From positions 56,064,987-56,128,986 of the forward strand of contig OU744726.1 in NCBI GenBank assembly GCA_916613615.1: a stretch of 64,000 bases of DNA. Reading direction: 5' to 3'. The DNA is from Steromphala cineraria (Eukaryota; Mollusca; Gastropoda; Trochida; Trochidae). The notes under the pieces were generated by a model, which was given only the letters and a program-made list of their open reading frames with translations, was not told the origin of the DNA and did no database searches. This document shows, one piece after another, positions 1-12,900 of the stretch (the stretch's first letter is position 1; each line of letters begins with the position of its first letter). Position numbers and translations under genes: made by a program.

Positions 1-709
1 GTAGGTGTTGCTGTGAGTGGTCAAGGAGAGAGTAGGTGTTGCTGTGGGAGGTCAGGGAGACAGTAGGTGTTGCTGTGAGAGGTCAAGGAGAGGGTAGGTG
101 TTGCTGTGGGAGGTCAAGGAGAGAGTAGGTGTTGCTGTGAGTGGTCAAGGAGAGAATAGGTGTTGCTATGAGTGGTCAAGGAGAGAGTAGGTGTTGCTGT
201 GGGAGGTCAGGGAGACAGTAGGTGTTGCTGTGAGAGGTCAAAGAGAGGGTAGGTGTTGCTGTGGGAGGTCAGGGAGAGAGTAGGTGTTGCTGTGGGAGGT
301 CAAGGAGAGAGTAGGTGTTGCTGTGAGAGGTCAAGGAGAGAGTAGGTGTTGCTTAGGGAGGTCAGGGAGAGAGTAGGTGTTGCTGTGAGTGGTCAAGGAG
401 AGAGTAGGTGTTGCTGTGGGAGGTCAAGGAGAGAGTAGGTGTTGCTGTGAGAGGTCAAGGAGAGAGTAGGTGTTGCTTAGGGAGGCCAGGGAGAGAGTAG
501 GTGTTGCTGTGGGAGGTCAAGGAGAGAGTAGGTGTTGCTGTGAGTGGTCAAGGAGAGAGTAGGTGTTGCTGTGAGAGATCAGGGAGAGAGTAGGTGTTGC
601 TGTGAGTGGTCAAGGAGAGAGTAGGTGTTGCTGTGGGAGGTCAAGGAGAGAGTAGGTGTTGCTGTGAGTGGTCAAGGAGAGAGTAGGTGTTGCTGTGAGA
701 GGTCAGGGA
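1..709. repeat. 31-bp minisatellite, about 23 copies
   Basis: A head-to-tail array with unit starting GTAGGTGTTGCTGTGAG and ending in a purine block, exactly 31 bp per copy. The array is cut by the left edge. Variants (gagtggtcaagg, gggaggtcaggg, gagaggtcaagg) are interleaved, so higher-order shuffling is likely. It lies in HAL intron 6. Positions 710-932 show nothing recognisable. Confidence 0.97.
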
Positions 710-932
710 CGCTTGGTCAATTGAGCGTTGGCTAATAAGTGCTGGCGTATTTTAAATTTGAATTCTTAAAACTTTATAAAGCCTTTGTTCGTGACGTCAC
801 TAAACACAACCGACCTTACGGGGAAAGCATGTTGTTTTAAACCCTCGCTCTGGCTGGATGAAAACAAAATTCCACGCTCGTTTCATAAAAATCATTTAAG
901 ACATTTACTCTAATCTCTTCTTAAGTACTCAC

Positions 933-970
933 CTGCTGAATGTGATCGTATCAGGTTTTCCTGCAACACT
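933..970 (-). CDS. HAL: HAL coding exon 6 (38-nt micro-exon)
   Basis: Only 38 nt, phase 2 in and phase 1 out, between GGTGTTTCAG| and GCAG|GTGAGT. It completes an Ile codon and reads VLQENLIRSHSAG, the conserved Q.NL.RSHS.G block that follows the YGITTGFG loop in every histidase. The next exon (VG…) must lie left of position 1. Confidence 0.9.
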
Positions 971-3900
971 CTGAAACACCAAAATAATGGGTTTGGAAAT
1001 CTGTTTTCGAGATTTTTGAGGAATTAGGGACGTCGGAACCATTATTACAGCTTCAATTTTGGCAATTAAGAAGTCCTGGTTTCTTTTAAAGTAAGCAGTT
1101 GTATCATTATTTGATGTATAATTCAAGCGGAAAAGAATTTGTATCAGCTTACATTAACTTGTCCTTTGGTATTGTTGTTCTTGCAAATTTTCCAAATCCA
1201 GTGGTGATGCCATAGACAACTTGAAAAAAACAATGTGAAAAATATAGTTCAGTCACTGCAGGTCGATGATACTTGCATGTTTTATGTGAATCGTTTATAA
1301 ATGATATACAATGAATCCTGTAGATGTGTTTTGACCCAAAGCGAGATGGTGCTGATCAATTATTTCGCAACGAACTGCTTTTGTACATGTAGGTAAACAG
1401 TTTAACTTGAATTGAAATAATAAGGAAGTTCCTTTCGCATGACATTGCAAATGGAAGTTATAGTGCAATCACGTTTGTAAGCAACTGTGTGCGTGTCTGT
1501 GTATGTGCGTGTCTGTGTATGTGCGTGTCTGTGTGTGTGCGTGTCTGTGTGTGTGCGTGTCTGTGTGTGTGCGTGTCTGTGTGTGTGCGTGTCTCTCGTG
1601 TTCTTGTTGATGTGTGTCTGCATGTCCTCCCCATTTCATGGTTTTACTCGTCTTTGTGTGTATCTGAATATATGTTCGTGTGTGTTATGTGTATGTCTAT
1701 ATGGTTACATGTGTCTACGTCAACTATGTTTTGGTATACTATAATATTTTACGATTAACATGATAAAATATATCAGTGAGCAGAGTCAGGTTGATGTACT
1801 TTACCCGAAACATACCTTTATTGCTGGCCAAAATATTGTCAACGATTTCCCTCGACTTCTGAACTTTGATCTCGGCGTCTGCTGTTAGCTGGATTTATTT
1901 GCAAAGATAGATCAAAGTGTAGTAAAGGATACACTAGGTATACTATCAGTTTAAACAGTATATATCATCCAAATATTCACCTATGCAATATTAGAAATTT
2001 TAATATCAATCTTAGATATGAAATAAGTTTTGAGGTGTGCTATCTAAAAACTTTATTTCTGTTTGAAATTGATATATAAGGGTATATATATTTGCTAAGT
2101 TATTATGTTCATATCACAGTAAGCATTTCGTCCCTACCTTGATAAGAAACTCTCCATGTCCTAGCCGAACTAGGTCGTCGGTTGACAAACTGTCCCCGTC
2201 CATTGATATGAACTGCATTAAAATAGTATATATCAAAGTATTTTCTTTAAAAACTTCTCTGAAATCTCAAAGTTGGAAGTATATCTTTGAAACACTCAAT
2301 AATACATTATTTACATTGATAAAACCCCTGTCACACTTCAACGTATAGGCTACTCAATGCGTACGAATTTGGTATAGCAATTTCTCTCATCCGCAGCAAT
2401 ACGCAGCAATACGCAGAATTACGCAAGACACGGAACTTATAGACACCTTCATTGTGTTTAATTCATTTCTTGTAAGTCGACATGCGCTTAGACAATTTTC
2501 ACGCGCTTGATTGTTGCTCAAAACTATGCTGTGTTTGTTTAAGTGCAATGCACACGCAACCACAGGAACATGTATCGCTTAAAACATATATACTCGATAG
2601 ACCCTACCCTAATACTATATATAAGGATATTATTAGGGTGGGGTCTATCGAGTATATATGTCTTTCTAACGCTGTACTTAAGCGATACATGTCCCTGTGC
2701 ACGCAACGCATCGGTTTTACATTGGTTGAGGGCGGAACATTAAGTTAAGTAATCGTGATGGGTGTGCACTTCATACGCAGTGTACATGTGAGTTGGTGTC
2801 TAGAGCTAACGTATTGATAGCAAATGGTTGACTTACACAAAACGCCCCTCAAGCAAATGTAGCACGTATGCAGAGCGATCTTAAACCGCATGATTACAAT
2901 TGAAAACTAAATTCTCAACGTTTTCCCTATGTGTGACTTGTGGCTATCATACTCATAGCGTACGGGGTTGGGTACACTGTGGATTGGACATAAATACCAT
3001 ACCTAAAGGCCGAGAATAGTACCTCGCTATACTATTCGATAGTTTTGATTGTACTTTCTACTTACATATAGGATTATTATGCAGTAGTTTTAAATTATTA
3101 AGAGTCCAAGCTATCCAACTATGAGAACAACCACATGATGATACACATAAAAATTAATTAACAAAATTGTAAGAATATGAACATATACTATGAATAGGTA
3201 TTGACATTTTTCAAACGAAATGGGCCGTACGATCGTACCCAGTTTACTAGACCAGATTTTGAACCGAAGTAGGTTTTGTAAAAATTAAACCGTTTGTCTA
3301 AGTTAAACTGTATTATAAAGACTAAGTTTTAGTAACCCAACCTTATGACCCGAGTTAAAAGGTATTATCACAAATATGTCTTAACTGTTCCCAAAATTGG
3401 TAAATCTGGTTCTTAAACAATGTTTTGGACTTATTGGCATTATTGCATGTTCTGTGCTGCAAAATATTGTCACCTTGGGAATAAATTGAAAAATATAAAC
3501 AAATAAAATATTTAAATATTGTTAAATATCAAAATCTTTAATGCAACATTCTCGAAATGTGATCAATGTGTTATTTTAACAAGGTGGTTGTCTATATTAC
3601 ATTTTCGACTTCAACCAGGTTAGACCAGGTTCAAGTGAGAAGTTGATTGTCTATTTAGATCAAGTATGGGGCAAAACTACCTCAAAACCATGAACAAACG
3701 CTCTTTTGCTTTTGCTGCTGCTTCAAGCTGGAACTATCTTCCTCAGATGATCCGACTTTCGGACACTCTTCCAACCTTCGAAAGAAGCCTTAAAGTTCAC
3801 ATAACCACAAACATATTTCACTATTTTCTTTGGAATATAGAAAGTCTGATTACAATATTGTATAATGCGTTAAAGGTCGCTACTCAAATATGTTTAGTTT

Positions 3901-6900
3901 GGTAATGAAAGCCGTTTTTGAAAGCCACTTTTGATGGGCCGCTTAGACCTATCTGACAACAAACAAGTGAATGCATGACTGGTCACGCCCCGTTTTTGTG
4001 ACGTCATAAACAGAATCGGCTTTGTTATCTATACATCTATCGTAACAATACCACAGGAAAAAAAATAATAATAAACCACTTTCAGAAAATGTTTTCCACT
4101 CAGTTAGATAAATCATTTGACGACGTAACACTACTTAACATTTGGTGTAAAAAGATATCCACATCATTGGTAATTAAAAAATTATTTAGGCGGTATTTCA
4201 GTTGAAATAATGATGCGTTACTCTGTATAGTCTGTTTATTACGTCACACCCGCGCGAGTTTTATGGCCCCTAACCCAGGTGGGTTTTTCACAGCCGATAA
4301 TTACGCTGTCTAAATGAAAGGCTAATTAAAGGTGTTTATTGGACAAATTAACCAAAATTAAGTCCAGCTTTTATTTTTTTGAAAATTCTTTGAACGAAAA
4401 TCGAGAAGTAGTAAGGTCGAGGTTAGTTGATGTTTAAAACTTTTCTCTTCAGAAAAGCTTATCTACCCTAATCTACATCCAATCTCATCGAAATCAAATC
4501 ATTGATTCGCTCCCTTTTTTATGTTATATTGTTATTGGTCACTCATCTAAGATCTGACGGTATCGCGCAGAGGTCCTTGTCCACCGGAAGTAACATTTCA
4601 ACATGTCACTATCGTGTTTTCAATGTTGTGAAGTAAATTCATCCGTTTTCTATGTAACGCGGAGAATGCCGAGATTTTCTGAATGTTTTGGTACATTTGA
4701 TTTGTTACATCAACATGAACGCAGTATGTTTGTTAACATCCTTATCGTCAGAATGATTAAAATCTTATCTACAAATGGAAATTTTAAATTAGATCATCTG
4801 AAACTAGAAATGTGTGTTAATCTTAGATATATATAATATACATGTTGTAAAATTAATTATCCTATGACACATTACAATCTAGAGTATGATCTTAAGGTTA
4901 CGAGATTGAGAAAATTTCATGAAATACCAATACGTTTTTCTTTTATTTATAACCTAATCTGTCACTGATAATTACATTGTTTTCTCAAATCACCTCAGTC
5001 AAAAGTTTTGCGAAAAAATACGAGATTTAATTGGGTTCTTAAAAGTACTCTTCCAATTAAAAAAATGCATGCACACCTTTTAACTAACTTTCACTATGAA
5101 ATACTGACTATTATGGATTAGGAATTCTATAATTCTATCTTTTCACGTATCTTATATATTTAAATATCAATATTGATTTCCGGATTTGTATAGGTTTGTA
5201 AAGAATTCAATGTCAGTGTCAGTGACATAATCCGCTTTTAAACAATTCATATCTAATGAAACCTTTATTGTTTATGCAAAACTTTGACATAAGTTATCAA
5301 ACGGAGGGTTGCAAATGAGGTAGGCCTCTTGCAATACCGACATGCTCATGCAGCACTCGGTACCTTATTTCCATCAGTAGTCACAGTAATTTACCATGCA
5401 TAACCCGACACACCGAAGCGTGTGCACATATATTTTTAGGTTTTGTGATTTGAATTATTAGAGTATCTTTACCGGATTCATCTTTTTATCGATACGCCGA
5501 AATGACGGAGGAAGCTGGAATCTGATTGACTGTAAAATTCGGAGTCATTTCCTGTTCAATGAGATTGAATCAGCATCACTATTGTGCGCTCAGAGCATGC
5601 ATTGGGCATGGAATTAGCGCTATACAAATGGATTGTTATGTTATGTTATCTATCCTTTTAGGAACTAAAATATTGCATGTATTACTAGTTGATCATATAT
5701 GTTTCATGTTTATTGTCCAGGTTTTGGTCTAAGTAAAACAATGATCAAGGTTGCAATACTTGCAATGGAAATATGCTTAAAACCTTCATTGACCAGTAAC
5801 CGTTGCATTTGATTACGTCTGTTTGCCAGGTGAGACGCTCACGAAGTACTGCATGTTAAATCAAGTGTACACAATGTTCTCTTTTGCTGGATGTGTTATT
5901 CCTTTCCTCTAATTTCCGTAATATTCACAATATGCGAAATCATGAAGAGATGTTGCTTGAAACATCGTAATCGTAACAATGCAACTCGCAGTGCTTAAGT
6001 CCGTTTACAAGGTTGAATGCACAACTATTTATTTTCCACTTTTCATTTAAAAAACGGAACTTGTAACATTTTAAAATGTGTTTTATCTATATTTTATTTG
6101 GAAAAAATGCATGCTAACTTTGCGACTGTGCAATGTTGAAGTATGACGGCATTCAAATGTTAACTTTGGATGATTGGACTTGTATTTTCAAGACTTGCAC
6201 GGTTGAATAACGACAGGTTACAGCTTGCTCGTAACAAGATTACATGTCTCTATTGGGCAAACCCCTCTTTCGTGCTAAAATGTGACAGTGCCCTAAAGGT
6301 CATTTGATTGTGACTTTTAACTTCAAAAGGAACAGACATGAATATTTGAAAACATTGGACGACTTACGTCTAAAGGAGTTTTCTCGGGGGGCATTTGGCT
6401 GCAGGTTAAGGAAATCACTGACATTGTGTTTCCACTTCCATCTAAACTGAACATTGCAATGTCACCTTGTCAGGAATCATCCAAGTCTATTCTTTTCTTC
6501 TTCATATACTTATTGCTATTGACATGTTTCTCACTGAACGAGTCTCACAAATGAATCGAACGCTGGTACTTTTTAAAGCAATGTATAGGATTAATTCAGG
6601 ATTCAGAATTCATTATGTGCACAATTTCATTTTAATTTCATTGGTAAAGTGCTCAAGTGATCGGTGAAAACAAAATAAGTTTTTAACCGGTGAAATAACA
6701 AGTGAAATTTTTCACCATGTGACACCATTGACGTCATAAAAAAATACGATGACGTCTTGGGATCATCCCGGCGATCTCGATACTTCTTTCATAACATTAT
6801 CGACATTATGAACTTTGTAACTGTTTTGGGAAATATGATAAATAAAATTATGACTACTATTCTCTTGAAATAGAAAACAATGTGAACCCTCGTGGCTACG

Positions 6901-9900
6901 CCACTTGTACATTTCTACTTGAGTGGATGAGATCTACATGGTATTGTATGTTAAGGATACACCTTCTCCTCCAGGTACACGACCTCTGCTGGGCCTGTGG
7001 CGGGACTCGACATGTCGCTCTCCAGCACTGCAATCAAACAACTCATGTCTTCATGTTCACACTGATATAATGCAAACAAGCTTCAAGATGTACATCTAAT
7101 AAATAGAGATATCATTCAAATCCACTCGAAAATATGTTTCTTTTTTAACTTAAAAGTGTTCAGAACACTGTATCTTACCCTTTCTGTTAGTTTGTAGGTT
7201 GCTTCCTTGCTACGAACTTTGAGTTAAAGATAGAGGTATGAAGACAAGGCCTACTATACTTGTCCTACCCCTCCAACATGAGGTCAATCTGCCAGGACCG
7301 ATTCTGAGGACCTTAACTGGCGGAATACTTATTCTTATAGAACTTTGGCAAAATTCTAATCTGAAAAATGTCCATCCTCTGTGAAAATAACCCGGACCAA
7401 ATAATTTCATTTGACAGCTTCATGATTTCAAATACTATTTCTTATGATTGTTTTAGAAAAAGAACTTTTTAAAAGGGATTATCGAAAAAAAAATTATATC
7501 ACGCAGTGCTCTAAAAATTATACAAATGCGTAATCTCACGTGATATTTTCTCGCGCTGTACACGACTGTCCTTTTGGGAACACAATTTTAACCACGCTGC
7601 ATTGTACAAACAAATTTAACCGACTGGGAAGACGATACAAATATGGCCACTGTTATACAAAACACGGCACTATGTTTAAGACATTTTGCAACAATTCATA
7701 GTTATAAAATCAGATATAACAGAGACTAACAACTTTATACGAGCATTACAAGAGTCTTTATCCATTTGTCACGCACATTTACTGTTAGCTCACTTGATTT
7801 GAAACCAACAGTTCGGTGGTTGATGACTTGTTAATTTAAAATGTTGCTAAAATGTGTTTTTATCATCAGAATTATTTTCACTTTGATATAAAATCTCCTA
7901 AATCATTAAAAACAAGTAATTGAAGATATATGATCTGTAACAGAAGGCTTCATATGAGATCTTTCTGCTATCATAGAAACACCTCACAAGAGCATTTTCA
8001 TGTGGGTTTACGTCATATTAGATCTTTCTATGGTAGATAGACTTGTTTTTGAATACATTTGATAATGATTCGTCTTGTGAAGAAGAAAACACAATTTCAT
8101 TTTTCAGGAACACCTAAATGTATGTTTTTATTTTGTTGCGATTCAAACACATATGAGGTTCTTAAAAATCGCAATTACAATAATTTCAAGTTCAATAAGA
8201 TTTTGAAACTCCCTTGAATGAAAACAATTCATCGCAAACGAATCAGAACAACACAACAGTTTAAGGATAAATGAACATATATCATCAACGAAATACAAAA
8301 GTATTTCCGTTGTTTTGATAAGATGGTTACACGGTTTATAAGGTTACAAGGGTGTTAGGTCAGAAATAACAACCAGTTAAGCGAGATTTATGTGCTAGTT
8401 TCAGTGTTAATGAGGAGTGGTGTCAAACAGTTTCACAAAGCTGATTTTCTTTTACATATAAACAGGGATGGAAAAGTTTCCATTCCTTTTGCAGTATTCG
8501 TGTTGATTCGTGGCCGTTTGTTTTATATAAATAATTTTTAAATATGTTTTTTTAACTCTTTTGCTTTGACTCTCTCATCTATACTGCCGCTTGGAAATGC
8601 TTTCTTTAATGGCATTTCTAATATTGTTTTCAGCCTTTTCTGTTGTCCGACAACAATAGCATGTTAAGAAGAGCATGAAACTTTCCCCTCGTTAAAAGTT
8701 ATTGACCTTGTGAATTAAGGAGGAACTGAAATGGTATATGGCCAGTTATAGGATTCGTAAGGAAGAAATTGCAAGTAGACACAGACTCGACTATTTATTT
8801 CTTGTAATCGGACAGTAACCTTTTCGTTTTTACTGTGTACATTCAAATGGCATAATTGTCTTTCCTAATTCCGAAGGTTTTATTATGTTTTTTATGTGTT
8901 ATGTATTATATCGATGTATCATGTTGAGGCGAGACTTGAATTTTAAAAAATCTCTGTTTGTACTTTTAAAATACACCTAATTAACCCCGGCGAACAGAAT
9001 ATGTTGTCAATGAAGCGTGTCTACCCAGAACGCCCTACTATGACGCGTACGTAGGGCTGGGGTTTAACCTCTAAACTGTCGATTTAAAATACAAAACTTC
9101 ACTAAAGTAACTAAAATCTTTGATAATTCGATAGCTAAAATGTCTAACTTGTTAATACCTGTTATTTCAAGTCCGTGGTTATTAAAATGTAGAATTGTAT
9201 ATTTCAAAACCCCTACTTGATGACGTAACAAGACTTTGATTTATTATCTATCAATAATTTGACGTCGTTATGTCTAGACGTGTTTTGTATGTTTTGGGGG
9301 ATAATCTGAAGATCTGTAAACTCTCCCCACAGAGCCAGATCAAGTTACTAAATGTCCGTCGAGCCTCTGTTCTTGCTAGACCAAATCCGTGGGTTCCGGT
9401 GTAGTAGAGTAAGGTTTTCCCCCTGCCAATCCGAGGGCTCCAGTAACTACATGACTGACGACAAAGTCAAGAGACAAAAATGATTTGCCATAAGATCCAT
9501 GTACCTGCTGAAACAGCGACATGATCAATGCATCAGAAAGATGAGTTTTACCGTATGCTATGCCACTTGGTGTAATTTTAGCGGTAAAATAGAAGCGATT
9601 CAATCGCTTTCTCCAGTCCCTCAACCAGCAAGAGTAGCCCTCAGATGAAGTGGGTCAAGCAGAAGGAAGGCCCCCACAACCCGGGGAAGCAGTGACTCGT
9701 GGCAACCGCAGCTGCTTTTTCAGCCTACAATCCCTCCCTTGGATGGCCCTGTCAAAGGGCGCCTAGGGCAGTTTACGGCAAACTGGCGACAGCTAAGTTT
9801 AAATCTGTTCGTGTGTCAGATTCTGGAGCGGGGGTTTCAGATACCAGTCTTATCTCCCCCTCCGCTCACTTGCTTCTCTCACACTCAACATATCTGGAAG

Positions 9901-12900
9901 CCGCACAGAGACTAGCGACACGGCTGAACCACCTGTCGGGTGCACCAGATCCTGCAGGCTCTGAGTCTTCACGCTAAGCCTGTCTCCAAAAGGGGTTGAA
10001 ACAGGCAGGCTACTTCAAGTGAGTCACGACCATGGTGTCCACTGCTGAGCATGTCACCACATGCAAACTGTTCGACATACAGTGGGTGTCCTTTGTCGCC
10101 TTCTGTGTTGACAATGGCTGGGAGGTCCAAGGGGCAACGATCCCCTAAGTGACGGAGCAGTTAGTGTACCGCCGGGAGAATAAGGATCTTCAGGCCTCCT
10201 ACATTGACACCTCAATGTCAGCGATTATATCTGCCTGCACAAGCCGGATCCTAACGTGGACATCTCTTTCCTCAAGCAGGTGATTAGGATTTATCATCAA
10301 TTAGGTTCGCTCAAGGTAGGTCGGATGAGGTTTCGGTCACGTGACCATAGGTGGCTCGGGGGCGGGCAGGTAACTCCAGTCTCTTTTCTGTACAATTTAG
10401 TCGAGTGGTAATGGGCTACGGTAAGTCGTCGACAGTAAGTACAAATAATGACGTTTACTCAAGGCGTACTATAATTGGGTATCACAGTTAAGTGCAACCA
10501 ATATCTAGCATAAAACGTTGATAGATAATTGATATTGGCCACATTTGCCATAAGTTATAGCATTTTGTGTTTGATTCCCAACATGAAATAAACCTGGTAT
10601 TCAGAAAACTACATTAAGTGTTCTATTTATTTTATGATTTTCACTGAAACATGTAATTAAGATAACTTTAAAACTGCAAAGTTACCTTAATCTGTTCAAA
10701 TAGCTGAAAGTTGTTCCAGCACCTGACCAGTGACGAAAGTAGTGTCATCGGTCACAGTGAAAACCACAGTTTGAGGCTGTTGATGCATGTCGATGTTTCC
10801 ATTTAGGTCTTAATGTTGTGGAAAACAGCTTAAATTGGATGTATTAGTTTTTAGTTGCTTGTAATATCCCAAATTCAAAACGCAAAATACAACGCCTTTT
10901 CTCTCAATATGACAACGTCTTATTCTCTTTACACTAAATGTCAACATTCAAACAATATTTTACATGAAGAAGAACAGTGATGCATGTAAAAAGATGATTT
11001 TCACTGAAACATGTAATTAAGATAACTTTAAAACTGCAAAGTTACCTTAAAGGGGCAGTAGCACGTTTTTTGACAATTTTATATTTTCAATTTTTCACTG
11101 ATAACTATAAGTTAATGCTAAATGTATTACTTTGATAGCATCATAAATCTCATAACACAAACCAATCATCCGTAGTCAGAGAACAAAGTATGAGGATTCA
11201 CATAAAATCCATTGGCAGCCATTTTTGTGTGAACACCTTTAATTCATTTTGTGTAAGAAAAGGAATCGCATGGCTTAACTTTACATTGTATATTTGATTT
11301 ATTACTGCTCCATTTAGTTTTTATACATTGTCTAAAGATTGGAACCATTTATTTTCATTTTCCTGACATCACCTTATATTCCCCCTATAAACGTGCTACT
11401 GCCCCTTTAATCTGTTCAAATAGCTGAAAGTTGTTCCAGCACCTGACCAGTGACGAAAGTAGTGTCATCGGTCACAGTGAAAATGTACGTATTTAATAAT
11501 AATAATAATAATAATACTTTATTACCCCGAAGGGAATTCACGTTGTATCATTACAGAGCTGGTGTACAATTAAAAAATAAACAACATAGTAACAAGGAAT
11601 ACAAAGAATAACCACAATAATGCGGGTAAATTAATGAGCATTTAAAAGGCGAACGCTGCAAGGACCTTAGCATATGGAGATTCTAATTTGTAACTTTGGT
11701 GACCCTGTGACCCCAAATTCAGTACCGGTGACAAGACGATCCCGAAATATGGTTTGGGAATGATTATTTCACTAATGGATAATTGGTTGTCGTTTGTAGG
11801 TGCTCGTGGAGTTATTTTATGGACGTCAAAAGGAAACCCAATTTACATGATATTTGCACAAAGTTCCACAAGCAAGTGAACAAACTTAAGGTACGCAGCT
11901 GTAGCCAACCTTATGCCCTCAGCTGTTATTCCTTTTGCTAGCACAATTCGTATTACAAAAAAACGCAAGTACTGTCGATTGATTGCCTTGTATTTTGACT
12001 CATGTTTGCAGAGCTACCCTTGTGTCTTATTGGATTGTCCTCTAATGGACGCATGTCTAATTCATCAATTAGGTATCTAGATTGGAAATTACATATACAT
12101 TTCAAAGTGTTTCTTAGTGGTTTAAGAAAACGATTTAACAAGACCATGTCCATGGAAATACTTTACATCGTAGAAGTGGAAATTGGAATATTACAGAGTT
12201 CACAAAAACCATAGATCTATTCGTTCAATTAAGATATCACTGCAGTACATATTTACATTGATCTGATTTATATTTAATGTGTTCTGTATTCTCTCAGTTT
12301 AAGACATCATGCATCATTCTTTAAAGGGAACAGCTTCTACATACGTAAAAAATCTTTTTACATGCATCACTGTTCTTCTTCATGTAAAATATTGTTTGAA
12401 TGTTGACATTTAGTGTAAAGAGAATAAGACGTTGTCATATTGAGAGAAAAGGCGTTGTATTTTGCGTTTTGAATTTGGGATATTACAAGCAACTAAAAAC
12501 TAATACATCCAATTTAAGCTGTTTTCCACAACATTAAGACCTAAATGGAAACATCGACATGCATCAACAGCCTCAAACTGTGGTTAATGTATGAAAACTG
12601 AGTGAAATTTGACACGAAGCGGGGAGCTGGTTCACCTTGTGCAGCGATTATGAATATGAAAAGTAAATCCTATTGAAATGACAACTATCCCCAAATATTG
12701 ATATTCCTTCCCGCTACTTGATAAAGTAAACGTGTTGATAAAAGAAGATCACTTACTGTATTTTCGAAGCCGATTTTGTGTCCGAATTAGCCTCCATATT
12801 GGATTTTGGAGAGAGAAAAGCAGTTGTCGCCAAGAGAAAAGGCTGATTACTCAGAGAAATGGATGATTGATTACCCCGTGTGAAGGAATGAAAGTATTGT

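Larger units (their letters stand above)
2213..6962. other. HAL intron 2
   Basis: 4.75-kb AT-rich intron. It contains the 139-bp MITE, a LINE C-terminal fragment near 3.66 kb and a SINE/LINE-type tail near 5.6 kb. The remainder (about 2.71-3.6, 3.95-5.5 and 5.7-6.9 kb) shows no gene, RNA or repeat that I can recognise. Confidence 0.6.
10634..11483. repeat. 360-bp partial tandem duplication (130-bp repeats)
   Basis: A 130-bp sequence at 10634-10763 recurs at 10994-11483, essentially identical, except that the second copy is split by a 356-bp insertion plus 4-bp duplication. The 230-bp spacer between copies recurs inverted at 12352-12585. Confidence 0.9.

Noticed and set aside
1..709. CRISPR array
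   Set aside because: The regular repeats at 1-709 and 23283-24391 have no unique spacers and lie in an animal genome with introns. They are minisatellites.
1402..1758. ORFs over the GT-rich repeat
   Set aside because: Low-complexity translation of a 16-bp tandem repeat.
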